33,063 bases of DNA from Candidatus Binataceae bacterium (GTDB lineage Bacteria; Desulfobacterota; Binatia; Binatales; Binataceae). Location of the stretch: contig DATGLK010000062.1 of assembly GCA_035294265.1 (NCBI GenBank), forward strand, positions 1 through 33,063. Direction: 5' to 3'. The stretch's first letter is position 1, and each line of letters begins with the position of its first letter. The position numbers and the translations under genes are program-made. Positions 25,328-33,063 of this stretch are shown here, piece by piece. The notes beneath the pieces were generated by a model. It saw nothing but the letters and a program-made list of their open reading frames with translations, did no database searches and had not been told where the DNA came from.

Positions 25328-25944
25328 CTGGGCACACCTCCTTTGTCAGATCCGAGCCTCTCCGCCCGCGGGCGTTGAGCGGCTCGGCTCGCAAGCTCGG
25401 TTACGATTAGATCCACGGGTTGGTCCCACGGATCCTCGGGTAGTTTGTCAACGATCTGAAAAGCGTAGGCCAAACCAACTGCGGTACAACCGGGAAGTTC
25501 GGCCAGCAGGCGGTCATAATGACCACCACCACGGCCCAGCCGTTGCCCAGTCCAGGTAAAAGCCAGCCCGGGGAGAAAAATAATTAGCCCCGGCGCCATC
25601 TCAGGCGGCAAAAGGCGATTACCGACGGGTTGGGCAAAGCCGAGGCGACCGGTTACCAATTCTCCCAGCGAGCTGACCTCAACCAAAGCCAAACGTTCGG
25701 ACGCGTCCAAGCGCGGATAATAAAGCGGACGGCCACCAGCCAAGACGTCGGCAGCCAGGCGGTCTGTAGCTACTTCGTTATTCAGGGGAGCATAAAGCGC
25801 CACCGCCGCCGCCCGCCGGTAGCATTCCAAGGCCAACACGCGCCGTTGGATATCTTCAGACCAAGCCTGTGCCTGAGGTTTGGGGAGAGCAGCGCGGGCA
25901 CGGCGCGCCGCCTCTCGAATGCGCATTTTTCGGTCGTCCGCCAT
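25324..25944 (-). CDS. fau: 5-formyltetrahydrofolate cyclo-ligase
   Basis: This 206-residue enzyme converts 5-formyltetrahydrofolate with ATP to 5,10-methenyltetrahydrofolate. The family's ATP/folate-binding motif is LPGLAFTWTGQRLGRGGGHYDRLL, with GRGGGHYDR at 137-145. YAPLNNEVATD near residue 51 is the conserved N-terminal substrate region. I chose ATG 25944 because GGAG lies 5 bases upstream; the longer frame to 25974 adds a non-conserved peptide. The gene overlaps rny by 4 bases. Its position downstream of zapA, across a structured gap, matches the known zapA-6S RNA-fau (ygfA) order. Confidence 0.94.
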   Translation of the reverse strand: MADDRKMRIREAARRARAALPKPQAQAWSEDIQRRVLALECYRRAAAVALYAPLNNEVATDRLAADVLAGGRPLYYPRLDASERLALVEVSSLGELVTGRLGFAQPVGNRLLPPEMAPGLIIFLPGLAFTWTGQRLGRGGGHYDRLLAELPGCTAVGLAYAFQIVDKLPEDPWDQPVDLIVTELASRAAQRPRAERLGSDKGGVPR

Positions 25945-25981
25945 GAATTCTCCATGGCGGGAGCAGAGCTCCAAATCAGAT

Positions 25982-26190
25982 CCGACCGGCAGTCCGCAAG
26001 CCGGTCGGTAGCTCAGCGATCAAGTGTCCCTTGCGAGCTGGATGCCGCTGCTTACCATCACCGTATAGGGTCACCGGAAAAGCCCGCGGGCGGCCACGCC
26101 ACCCGCGCACATCTTGCTTGGTCGAGCTCCAAAATGCCCCCGTCGTCCAGCGTACGTCCAGCCCTCGCCCCAGTCCATGCGGCCGCACGC
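25982..26190 (-). ncRNA. ssrS: Candidate 6S RNA (approximate ends)
   Basis: The 254-base gap between zapA and fau is where 6S RNA, the regulator of sigma-70 RNA polymerase, lies in many proteobacteria. The minus-strand sequence folds as a long rod. Bases 26157-26168 pair with 26033-26042 (TCCAGC/GCTGGA and TCGC/GCGA around a 2-base bulge). Further in, CAGCG (26148-26152) pairs with CGCTG (26046-26050). A GC-rich hairpin (26085-26107) sits inside the rod. A perfect 9-bp hairpin (25982-25990 with 26000-26008) lies at the 3' side. The call rests on synteny plus this fold, since I could not run a covariance model. Ends are estimates, and a leader regulatory element for fau is the alternative. Confidence 0.45.
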
Positions 26191-26198
26191 GAACCTGG

Positions 26199-26474
26199 TC
26201 ACTTCCTCTCTATGAACGATCGAGACAGGCGCTGATTCAACGCGTCGATCTGCTCGAGCAACTGGCGGTGCTCACCGCGCAGCCGTTCCAGCTCATCGGC
26301 GAAGTTAAGCGCCGTCAGGATGGCCAGGTCCACCGCGTTGACACTGCGCATTTTAACCCGAATCGACTGCGACTTTTGATCGACGCTACGGGCCACCGCT
26401 CGCACCCATTCGGCGTCAGCCTCGCTGGAAACGACCAGATGCTGTCCCATGATTTCAATGCTGACGCTGGCCAT
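26199..26474 (-). CDS. zapA: Cell division protein ZapA
   Basis: This 91-residue protein bundles FtsZ filaments at the division site. The N-terminal globular part (MASVSIEIMGQHLVVSSEADAEWV) has the ZapA pattern. It is followed by the conserved SVNAVDLAILTALNFADELERL and a C-terminal coiled coil. The adjacent upstream gene encodes a ZapB-like coiled coil 26 bases away. Downstream lies the 6S RNA candidate, then fau. This is the standard arrangement for the gene and supports the call. Confidence 0.9.
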   Translation of the reverse strand: MASVSIEIMGQHLVVSSEADAEWVRAVARSVDQKSQSIRVKMRSVNAVDLAILTALNFADELERLRGEHRQLLEQIDALNQRLSRSFIERK

Positions 26475-26500
26475 CGCGTATTTCGCAGACCTTCAACCCC

Positions 26501-26749
26501 TCAGCTAAGGTCCAAGCCGTCAAAGCGCGACAGCAACTTTTCGATTCGGCCTTTGATTTCCAGCCGTTCGGTTTCATGTTGCTGGCACTGATTTTCGATC
26601 TGCTGGAGTTGATTGCTAACCTCTTCCAGGCGCCGATTGCCGGCGGCCAGCTGTTCGCTCAAGCGAACGTTCTCCTGCCGGAGCTGTTCGGCCCGCTCCA
26701 CCAGCGCCTGAATTTTTTGCTCTAAATCGTGCAGTATTTCCAATGCCAT
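26501..26749 (-). CDS. ZapB-like coiled-coil protein
   Basis: This 82-residue protein is almost entirely coiled coil. It has heptad-like runs from LEILHDLEQKIQALVERAEQL to the QQIENQCQQHETERLEIKGR region and ends in EKLLSRFDGLDLS. Length, composition and position next to zapA suggest a ZapB-type division-site factor, which links ZapA-FtsZ to other division or chromosome proteins. Coiled coils carry little family information, so the name is a positional inference. It lies 26 bases upstream of zapA on the same strand. Confidence 0.65.
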   Translation of the reverse strand: MALEILHDLEQKIQALVERAEQLRQENVRLSEQLAAGNRRLEEVSNQLQQIENQCQQHETERLEIKGRIEKLLSRFDGLDLS

Positions 26750-26789
26750 GATATTCCGCTGGTAATGTATTTTTTAGCCAAAGAGGCTG

Positions 26790-28148
26790 TCAAGCAGCAT
26801 AAGAGCTCCCGCCCTGGGTCGCCTCCTCTGTAAATAACGCTTCGGCGAACTCGCGCCCGTCAAAGGGGCGCAAATCGTCCAGCCCTTCACCGATACCGAC
26901 AAACCTGACCGGCAACTTGAGCCGGTCGGCGATTGCGATTATTACCCCGCCCTTGGCCGTGCTATCCAGTTTCGCCAGCACCACCCCGGTTAGTGGCACG
27001 GCATCTGCAAAGAGCTTAGCCTGGCTGAGCGCGTTTTGACCCGTGGTGGCATCCAATACCAGCCAAGTTTCGTGGGGTGCACCCGGCAGCTCGCGGCCTA
27101 CCACGCGAGCGATTTTCTTTAGCTCCTCCATCAGATTGACCTTGGTCTGGAGCCGGCCGGCGGTATCGATCAGAACGGTGGCCGCTCCCCGGGCGCGGGC
27201 CGCCTTAACAGCGTCGAAGGCTACCGCCGCGGGGTCCGACCCGGGCTTCTGCTTGATGAGATCCACCTCCACACGCTGGCACCAGACCTCCAATTGCTCG
27301 ATCGCGGCGGCACGGAAGGTATCAGCCGCAGCCACCAGTACGCTGCCCCGCTCCGCCTTGAACTGGGCTGCCAGCTTGGCCACCGTGGTGGTCTTGCCCA
27401 CCCCGTTAACCCCTACCAGCATCACCACCAAAGGGGCGTCACCGCTGTCGGCCGGCTCGCGCTCGACGGCGCTCAAAGTGGTGCTGATTTCACCTTTGAG
27501 CGCTTCACGAATAGCGTCCGGGGTCGAAGCACCCTTGAGCCGGCCGCGCACCGCGGCCACCAGCCGAGTACTGGCATCAACCCCCACGTCAGCGCTGATC
27601 AGGGCCTCCTCCAAGCCGTCGTAGATCTCCTCGATGGGGGCACCGCCCCTCATCACGCTGCGCAAACGGCTCAGAAACCCCTCACGCGTGCGACGAAGCC
27701 CCAGACGAAAACGCGCCAATGGCGGCGTCGCAACCGGTGCGGGCAAGACTTCGGGAGGGGGTGAGACCGTCACTGGGGGCGGCAGGAGCGGCTCGGGCGC
27801 GACAGGAACGGCCTCGAGGGGAACAGCGGTGGCCTCTTCCGGGAGAGCGGCAGCCTCCGGAGGCGAGGCTACTTCAGGCGCGGGAGACACTTGAGGAAGC
27901 GACGCGACCTCGCTGGGAGGGGCTGCTGCCGCCGCCGCAGGCGGGACGAGCCGGGTCTGCGGCTCGATCTCGGGGGTGGCGGTAACTTCGGGCGGAGCGG
28001 GCGGCGGCGCAGGCTCGATCTGCGCCCTCGTGACCCGCGTTGGAGCCCGTTTGCGCACGCTGAATTCAATCAAAACGCCCAGGGCGGTCAGCGCAGCTCC
28101 GCTAACGAAGGCCGAGGCGACCAGAATAATCAATTCGACGGTGTTCAT
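26790..28148 (-). CDS. ftsY: Signal recognition particle receptor FtsY, with N-terminal membrane segment
   Basis: This 452-residue SRP receptor GTPase targets ribosome-nascent chain complexes to the membrane. It starts at ATG 28148; a GTG seven codons upstream is possible. Residues 4-29 (VELIILVASAFVSGAALTALGVLIEF) form a clear transmembrane helix. A roughly 100-residue Pro/Ala/Glu/Val-rich linker (about 45-145) follows. The NG domain begins at about 147. G1 is GVNGVGKTT (246-254), DTFRAAA lies at 276-282, DTAGR at 328-332, and the nucleotide-specificity motif is AKLD (392-395) where many have TKLD. The anchor replaces the purely peripheral acidic A domain of the Escherichia coli protein. The gene follows smc by 89 bases. 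Confidence 0.94.
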   Translation of the reverse strand: MNTVELIILVASAFVSGAALTALGVLIEFSVRKRAPTRVTRAQIEPAPPPAPPEVTATPEIEPQTRLVPPAAAAAAPPSEVASLPQVSPAPEVASPPEAAALPEEATAVPLEAVPVAPEPLLPPPVTVSPPPEVLPAPVATPPLARFRLGLRRTREGFLSRLRSVMRGGAPIEEIYDGLEEALISADVGVDASTRLVAAVRGRLKGASTPDAIREALKGEISTTLSAVEREPADSGDAPLVVMLVGVNGVGKTTTVAKLAAQFKAERGSVLVAAADTFRAAAIEQLEVWCQRVEVDLIKQKPGSDPAAVAFDAVKAARARGAATVLIDTAGRLQTKVNLMEELKKIARVVGRELPGAPHETWLVLDATTGQNALSQAKLFADAVPLTGVVLAKLDSTAKGGVIIAIADRLKLPVRFVGIGEGLDDLRPFDGREFAEALFTEEATQGGSSYAA

Positions 28149-28237
28149 GGATGAGGCAGGGCCACCCACGCAAGTTCAGCGCTCGTAGCCACCCCCCAAA
28201 ATACCAGCCTGCGCACCGGTTAGAAAACCAAACCGGC

Positions 28238-31200
28238 TCAGGCCGCTTCGGGCAGTTTCAAGGAGATGATTCGCGACACCCCGGGTTGATCCATGGTTAC
28301 GCCGTGAATCTGGTCGGCGGTCTGCATCGTACGCTGATTATGAGTGATTACGATGTACTGAGAGCGAGACTTGAGTTCACGCACGAGTCCGGTAAAGGCG
28401 GCGACACTGAATTCATCCAGCGGCGCGTCCACCTCGTCGAGCAGGCAAAAGGGGCTGGGGTTTAGCAAAAACAAGGAAAAGACCAGGGCCAGCGCCGAAA
28501 GCGCCTTTTCTCCACCGGAGAGCAAAGAGATTTCCTTGACCTTTTTGCCCGGCGGTTGAACCAGAATATCTACTCCGGCCTCCAGCAGATCGTCGGAATC
28601 TACCAACTGCAGATGGCCACGGCCGCCGCGCAGCAGCTTGGGAAAGACCTCGGAAAAATGGCGCGCCGCGGCTTCGAAGGTTTCGGCAAAACGCTGGCGT
28701 GCCTCGCGGTTGAGCTTCTGCACGGTCTGATTAAGATCGGCCAGTGCCTTTTCCATATCTTCACGCTGAGCGTTCAAACCGCGGGCACGCTCTTCGAGTT
28801 CCGAGACTTCGCTTTCGGCCGCCAGGTTCACTTCACCAATCCGAGCCAGCCGCGCGCGCAACTCGCTTAGGCGGGTCTCGTCGGCGCCGGCGTCACGTCC
28901 CTGCAAGGCAGCCGCCAAGGCTTGAGCGGCGTCAGCAAAGTCAAGCTCGAAGCGCTCGCGGAAAGTGTGGCTCAGCTCTTGGCAAAGGGTGGCAGCGCGT
29001 TCGTGGCGTAAGGCACAATCGATGCTTTCCTGCTCCAGGCGTGCCACTTCGTCATGCGCCGCGGAGGCCGCCGCGCGAGCCTGGGCGCTTTGTTGTTCCA
29101 GCTCTCGCGTCTGCTGCCGGAGTTGGCTCACCGCGGCGTCCAACTCGGCCTGGCGAGCACACTCCGTCGCTTCCTGCTGTGCCAGGCGCGCCAGTTCGGT
29201 CTCTAATTCGGTTTTTTCGACGTTGGCCTGAGCGAGCGCCTCGCGGTCGCGATCAAGCTGGCTCTCCAACTCACCCGCGCGCAGGCTGACCTGCCGCAGC
29301 TCTTGTTCCAATCCCGCCAGCTTGGCCTTGCGCATCTCCACCCGCGAGGCAAGATCGAGCATCGCCTCGGCGATTGCGTCGGCCCGGGTCTTGTATTCCA
29401 AGCCTTCGGCCTTGGAAGAGTTAAGCTGCTCGCGCAGTGCCTGCTCCAGCAGGGCCAACTCCCGCAGCCGTTCGTGCGAGAGCGGCAACAGGGCCTCGAT
29501 TTCGCTAAGGCGCCGATGGGCCCCCTCGCGGCGGGCCTGAGCCAGCGCGCACTCCTGCTCGATACGAGCCAATTCGTTGCGGCGCTGGATCAAGGCCTGT
29601 TCAGCCGCCAGCGCGATCCGCCGGCCGGCTTGCAATTCGCTTGTGCACTGCTCGCGCCGGGTGCGCGCCGCGAGCAACCGTGCGGCGGCTTCGCGGTCCA
29701 TCTCTTCGGCCTCGGTCACGGCGCTTTGGGCATCTTCGACCGAGATGAGCAGGTCGGCGTCTTCGGCCTCGATATCGACCATGCTACCGCCGCTAATAAG
29801 AATTTCAGGCCAGACCACGTCGCCCTCGCGCGTGACGAAGACCGTACCGTGGCCATTGAGGCTGGCAGCCGCCAATGCGCTCGACAGGTCGTCGGCGACC
29901 AAGACTTGGCCGAGCAAGGCTTCCGCTACGGACTCATAGCCGGGCTGCACGGTCAGCATCTCAACCAGGCGGCCGCTGATGCCGGCCGCCGATAAGCAAT
30001 GGCGTGGCTCGGCCGTAGCGGGAGGCGGTACGAAACTCAACCGACCCTTACGATTGCGCTTGAGAATTTCGATCGCGCGCAAGGCAAAGTTGGGGCTGTC
30101 AACAATGACCGAGCTTAGTTGGTCACCCAACACCGCGCGCATCGCAGGTTCCAGCTCGCGGGGCGCCCGAATGACCTCCTGCAGAAAGCGCGGAGTTTGC
30201 GCCGGTCGGTCTCCGTTAAGCGATTCCAGCACACTGCGCAGCCGCTCGCCGGCGGCACTGCGCTTTAGTCGCTCTACTCGAGCGCTGGCCGCGGCCAGAA
30301 CTTCGCGCGCCGCCTTGAGCCGGGCGGCAGCCTGTTCGCGCGCGCCGCGGGCTTCCAACTCAGCCTCGTTGGCCGCAACTTGATCGGCTTCCTGCTCGGC
30401 GATCGAGGCACGCCGTTGCTCCAACTCAGCCTGCGCCTGGGCAACCGCCTGAGTGCCAGATTTGACCCGCTCCAGTCCCTCAGCCTCGGCCTCGCCCTGC
30501 CCCGCCAGTGTCTGGCGCAGACGGGCCTGTTCGCCACTTAAGTCGCTTAACCTGCCGCGGATCACAGCGGCCTCGCGCATCAGATCCGCGATTTTATCTT
30601 TGAGAATTTCAAGCGCATCTTCATGGCGCTTGAGCCGGGCGGCTTCCTGTTCATATTGAGCCTTGAGCGCCAGCAGCTGACCCTCATTGTTGTCTCCGGA
30701 GCTAGCTTCGCGCGCATGCCTGGCACCGACCTCGGCACGCATCGCGCGGGCAGCGGTCGCGCGCTGTTCGGTCTGGCCAATCCGAGCGACAAGCTGGGGT
30801 TGCAACTCGGTTGCGGCACGCAAGCGGCGTTCGATGAAGCGGCGATTCTCCAGCCGTTGAGCGGCGATCGCTCGCACTCCTTCCAGCTCCCGCGAGAATT
30901 CACTTAGACGGCGCGAAGCTTCTTGCTCGGCGGCGCGTGCCTCCTCGAAGCTTTGCTGCAAGGCGAGTTGATGGCCGCGTGCTGCGTCAAGTTCTCGCTT
31001 GAGTTGCTCGCCGCGCGTGCTGCAATGCTCGAGTTCGGCCTGTTGGGCGAGCAAACGGCGGCCAGCCGCCAACCGCTCTAGCTCGTCGAATTGCTGCTTG
31101 ACACTCTTGTAAGCCTCAGCCTTTTTGGCCTGCCGGCGAGCATAGGCAAGCTGGCGCTCGATTTCGCTGACGACATCGTTGAGCCGATTGAGATTTTCAC

Positions 31201-31765
31201 GCACGCGCTCAAGCTTGCGCTCGCTCAACTCCCGGCGCCCCTTGAACAACGCCAGTCCGGCAGCCTCCTCGATAAGTGCGCGCAGCTCGGCGGGCTTGGC
31301 GTGGATAATTTCTTCGATTTTGCCCTGTTCAATAATCGCATATCCGCGGCTATGGACCTGGGCCGCCATGAACAGCTCAGTAATATCCTTCAGCCGGCAG
31401 GGCATCTTGTTGATCAAGTATTCGGAATCACCCGAGCGGAACACCCGCCGGGTAATCGCGACCTCGCTTAGCGCTTCGAAGGGCACCGGCAGGGGACGCT
31501 CTTCCTGGGCCTCGAGAATGAGAGATACCTCGGCCATCCCAGCGGCCGGATTTCTGTCGTTGCCGGCGTAAATCAGATCTTCGCTGGCTTTACCGCGCAA
31601 ACGCGTGGGCGCCTGTTCGCCCAGTACCCAGCGAATAGCGTCGACAATATTGGATTTGCCACAGCCGTTAGGGCCGACCACCGCGGTCACGCCAGGAGCG
31701 AAACTAATCGTCGTGGGTTCAAGAAAAGACTTGAAGCCGACAATTTCAAGCGCTTTAAGCCGCAT
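28238..31765 (-). CDS. smc: Chromosome segregation ATPase SMC
   Basis: This 1175-residue condensin subunit compacts and segregates the chromosome. The N-terminal head has Walker A GPNGCGKS (31-38). The first coiled coil is followed by the hinge at about 505-660 (FLQEVIRAPRELEPAMRAVLGD through FVTREGDVVWPEILISGGS). The returning coil leads to the C-terminal head, with signature LSGGEK (1082-1087) and Walker B CLLDE with catalytic Glu1111. GGAGAGGCGGT precedes ATG 31765. The length is normal for the family. It is followed on the same strand by ftsY. The partners scpA and scpB are not in the window. Confidence 0.97.
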   Translation of the reverse strand: MRLKALEIVGFKSFLEPTTISFAPGVTAVVGPNGCGKSNIVDAIRWVLGEQAPTRLRGKASEDLIYAGNDRNPAAGMAEVSLILEAQEERPLPVPFEALSEVAITRRVFRSGDSEYLINKMPCRLKDITELFMAAQVHSRGYAIIEQGKIEEIIHAKPAELRALIEEAAGLALFKGRRELSERKLERVRENLNRLNDVVSEIERQLAYARRQAKKAEAYKSVKQQFDELERLAAGRRLLAQQAELEHCSTRGEQLKRELDAARGHQLALQQSFEEARAAEQEASRRLSEFSRELEGVRAIAAQRLENRRFIERRLRAATELQPQLVARIGQTEQRATAARAMRAEVGARHAREASSGDNNEGQLLALKAQYEQEAARLKRHEDALEILKDKIADLMREAAVIRGRLSDLSGEQARLRQTLAGQGEAEAEGLERVKSGTQAVAQAQAELEQRRASIAEQEADQVAANEAELEARGAREQAAARLKAAREVLAAASARVERLKRSAAGERLRSVLESLNGDRPAQTPRFLQEVIRAPRELEPAMRAVLGDQLSSVIVDSPNFALRAIEILKRNRKGRLSFVPPPATAEPRHCLSAAGISGRLVEMLTVQPGYESVAEALLGQVLVADDLSSALAAASLNGHGTVFVTREGDVVWPEILISGGSMVDIEAEDADLLISVEDAQSAVTEAEEMDREAAARLLAARTRREQCTSELQAGRRIALAAEQALIQRRNELARIEQECALAQARREGAHRRLSEIEALLPLSHERLRELALLEQALREQLNSSKAEGLEYKTRADAIAEAMLDLASRVEMRKAKLAGLEQELRQVSLRAGELESQLDRDREALAQANVEKTELETELARLAQQEATECARQAELDAAVSQLRQQTRELEQQSAQARAAASAAHDEVARLEQESIDCALRHERAATLCQELSHTFRERFELDFADAAQALAAALQGRDAGADETRLSELRARLARIGEVNLAAESEVSELEERARGLNAQREDMEKALADLNQTVQKLNREARQRFAETFEAAARHFSEVFPKLLRGGRGHLQLVDSDDLLEAGVDILVQPPGKKVKEISLLSGGEKALSALALVFSLFLLNPSPFCLLDEVDAPLDEFSVAAFTGLVRELKSRSQYIVITHNQRTMQTADQIHGVTMDQPGVSRIISLKLPEAA

Positions 31766-31797
31766 ACCGCCTCTCCACCGCCCCTTTTCCCCGTGTC

Positions 31798-31809
31798 GCT
31801 AGCGCTAGC
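31798..31809. promoter_or_regulatory. 12-bp perfect palindrome in the smc leader
   Basis: GCTAGCGCTAGC lies 33 bases upstream of the smc ATG, between the predicted promoter and the gene. Its symmetry and position could suit a dimeric repressor site. A palindrome of this length can also occur by chance. Confidence 0.3.
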
Positions 31810-31853
31810 CCAGCCGTTTCCAGCGCGCTGTGGACATCCTTCCGATAGGCTTG

Positions 31854-31883
31854 GTTATCCCATACAGAGCCGGCGAAGGTCAA
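31854..31883 (-). promoter_or_regulatory. Candidate promoter of smc
   Basis: On the minus strand TTGACC (31878-31883) is followed after 18 bases by GATAAC (31854-31859), roughly 89 bases before the smc ATG. Five of six -35 bases and four of six -10 bases match consensus. It lies in the 195-base gap between the HNH gene and smc, which holds no gene. Confidence 0.42.
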
Positions 31884-31960
31884 GATAACGGCGCTAGATA
31901 GGGTGGAGGTGTTGCTCGCATACCACAATAAGTTGCGGTAAGCCGGCGCCAAGCCGCAGT

Positions 31961-32617
31961 TCAGTCCCGAACCAGCTCGGTGTTCCAGTAGGCGCTGTCC
32001 AGAGTGCTCAGATAAGGCTGCCATGCCTGGTAGCGCAGGCTGAAGCTCTCCAGGTTGAAGGGGGTCCATTGCGGTCGGCGCGGCTGCTTGATGAGCTTCA
32101 TGCCCGCCTCTTCGGGAGTTTGGCCGCCCTTTTTGCGGTTGCAGACATGGCAGGAACAGACCACATTTTCCCAGGTGGAGACCCCGCCCCGCGAGCGCGG
32201 AATGACGTGATCGAGGTTGAGGTCGGCGCGGGAAAAGCGCACACCACAATATTGGCAAGTATTGCTGTCGCGGGCGTAGATGTTGAAACGAGAGAAGCGG
32301 ACATGGCGCTTGGGAACGCGCTCGTAGGCGCTCAGCAAGAGCACTCTGGGCACGCGAATAAAGCCACCCACCACGCCCAGCCGCTCGTGATGCAGTTCGA
32401 TCGAGAGATCACGCCACGAAGCAAAATCAAAAGTCCGATACTGCTCATCGACCGCTTTGGCTACCCCCTGATAGAGCAGCGCAAAAGCACGCTTGACCGA
32501 AGTGACATGAACCGGCAGGTAGGAACGGTTCAGAACCAGAACCTTGCTGGTGAGAAGAGAACCTCCGGCAGTTGGCGACCAGAGAGTGTCGGCCACGGCA
32601 GCCATGTCTTTATGCAT
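31961..32617 (-). CDS. HNH endonuclease family protein
   Basis: This protein has 218 residues from ATG 32617; other in-frame starts are TTG 32644 and ATG 32605. The C-terminal half carries a zinc-stabilised HNH motif: CQYCGVRF, then LNLDHVIPRSRGGVSTWENVV, then CHVCNRKKGG. This gives the catalytic His in LDH and the CxxC pairs. The N-terminal half (LVLNRSYLPVHVTSVKRAFALLYQGVAKAV) is the conserved part of a widespread chromosomal HNH family (COG1403-like) that is not tied to mobile elements. The substrate and role are unknown; DNA repair or recombination is inference. It is divergent from the RNase G/E gene, with about 230 bases between them, and upstream of smc on the same strand. Confidence 0.85.
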   Translation of the reverse strand: MHKDMAAVADTLWSPTAGGSLLTSKVLVLNRSYLPVHVTSVKRAFALLYQGVAKAVDEQYRTFDFASWRDLSIELHHERLGVVGGFIRVPRVLLLSAYERVPKRHVRFSRFNIYARDSNTCQYCGVRFSRADLNLDHVIPRSRGGVSTWENVVCSCHVCNRKKGGQTPEEAGMKLIKQPRRPQWTPFNLESFSLRYQAWQPYLSTLDSAYWNTELVRD

Positions 32618-32850
32618 GGTTATTGCTATGGAGCATGAAGTCAAGCTGTCGGGCCTGAAAAACCGCCCCGCTTGCGTCCGCTGCTCGCTATTTCCTATGA
32701 TGCGGCATAGGGAGTGCGGGAGGCGGTGAAGTGTTTTCCGAGGTCAAAATTGTACGATACCCGGAATGAGTACGGCGCGCCGCATAGACGCGCCTGGGCT
32801 CCCAGCCATTTCTCCCCCCCACCCGATTCATCCGCATCCACCAGGCAAGA

Positions 32851-33063
32851 GTGAAACGCGAACTGATTATCAATGCTTCCGCTTTGGAAGTAAGAGTAGC
32901 GTTGCTTGAAGACCGAGCCCTAACCGATTTCATGGTCGAACGAAACCTCGTTCGTGGGCTGGCCGGCAACATTTACAAAGGCAGAGTAACCCGAGTACTG
33001 CCCGGCATGCAGGCGGCTTTCGTGGATATCGGCCTGGAGAAAGCCGGCTTTCTCCATGTCTCT
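32851..33063 (+). CDS. rng: Ribonuclease G/E, N-terminal part (runs off the window)
   Basis: A 71-codon open frame from GTG 32851 reaches the right edge. The product starts MKRELIINASALEVRVALLED, then LTDFMVERN, NLVRGLAGNIYKGRVTRVLPGMQAAFVDIGL and EKAGFLHVS. This is the RNase G/E N-terminus leading into the S1 RNA-binding domain. These enzymes cleave single-stranded RNA in rRNA maturation and mRNA decay. A weak AGG-type ribosome site precedes the GTG. The short N-terminus before the S1 domain fits RNase G, but the rest is needed to separate it from RNase E. Confidence 0.88.
   Translation, partial: MKRELIINASALEVRVALLEDRALTDFMVERNLVRGLAGNIYKGRVTRVLPGMQAAFVDIGLEKAGFLHVS

Noticed and set aside
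24311-25378. 355-residue open frame on the plus strand opposite rny
   Set aside because: It is the mirror of the rny coding strand. The minus-strand frame has TM, KH and HD domains and a perfect ribosome site, while the plus-strand product shows none.
25976-26188. 70-residue open frame between fau and zapA
   Set aside because: No ribosome site or family match, and it lies across the paired segments of the proposed structured RNA.
31961-32617. HNH endonuclease as a mobile element or homing nuclease
   Set aside because: It sits between housekeeping genes, has no terminal repeats or intron context, and its N-terminal half matches a conserved chromosomal family.
1-33063. CRISPR array, prophage, integron or insertion sequence
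   Set aside because: I saw no spaced repeats of suitable length, no transposase, integrase or phage genes, and no paired terminal repeats anywhere in the window.

Overview
This is a chromosomal stretch of moderately high GC content. It encodes almost entirely single-copy housekeeping genes, with no transposase, integrase, phage gene, CRISPR array or plasmid function. Three gene orders point to a free-living Gram-negative-type bacterium of the broad deltaproteobacterial (Desulfobacterota/Binatota-like) assemblage: trigger factor-clpP-clpX-lon-HU; zapB-like-zapA-(6S RNA candidate)-fau-rny; and smc-ftsY. A K+-independent membrane pyrophosphatase, a UPF0182 protein and paired dienelactone hydrolases also fit. 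The placement is inference from gene content, not a database match.

Layout. 1-186 is the 5' part of a minus-strand membrane or secreted protein. 187-888 is largely non-coding, with an AT-rich patch and a small tandem repeat. 889-2418 holds two tandem dienelactone hydrolase paralogues. 2613-3203 encodes a small secreted jelly-roll-like protein that converges on an orphan NarL-type response regulator (3221-3910). 4060-7114 is a two-gene minus-strand unit (YkvA/DUF1232-like protein, then UPF0182). 7211-8899 is a thiamine-diphosphate 2-keto-acid decarboxylase-like enzyme. 8918-11920 on the minus strand holds a DedA protein, glyoxalase I and a two-gene ABC-2 exporter. 12015-14294 is hppA.

14591-20847 is the plus-strand proteostasis cluster tig-clpP-clpX-lon-HU, closed by a strong terminator. 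21013-22731 on the minus strand pairs a GlcG/HbpS-like protein with a flavin-dependent monooxygenase of acyl-CoA dehydrogenase fold. Next come tRNA-Gln(CUG) and a ferritin-like protein. 23765-26749 is the zapB-like/zapA/6S candidate/fau/rny cluster. 26790-31765 is smc and ftsY. 31961-32617 is an HNH endonuclease, and 32851 to the end is the start of RNase G/E.

How the genes work together. The tig-clpPX-lon block handles nascent-chain folding and ATP-dependent proteolysis, while HU, SMC, ZapA, the ZapB-like protein and FtsY cover nucleoid organisation, division and membrane targeting. RNase Y and RNase G/E are the two RNA-decay enzymes. The accessory genes (dienelactone hydrolases, flavin monooxygenase with GlcG-like partner, thiamine-diphosphate decarboxylase, glyoxalase) suggest catabolism of aromatic compounds or 2-keto acids plus detoxification, but no complete pathway is present. 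I see no convincing new multi-gene system. The items most worth checking are the structured RNA between zapA and fau, the unusually built FtsY, the GlcG/monooxygenase pair, and several strong hairpins.
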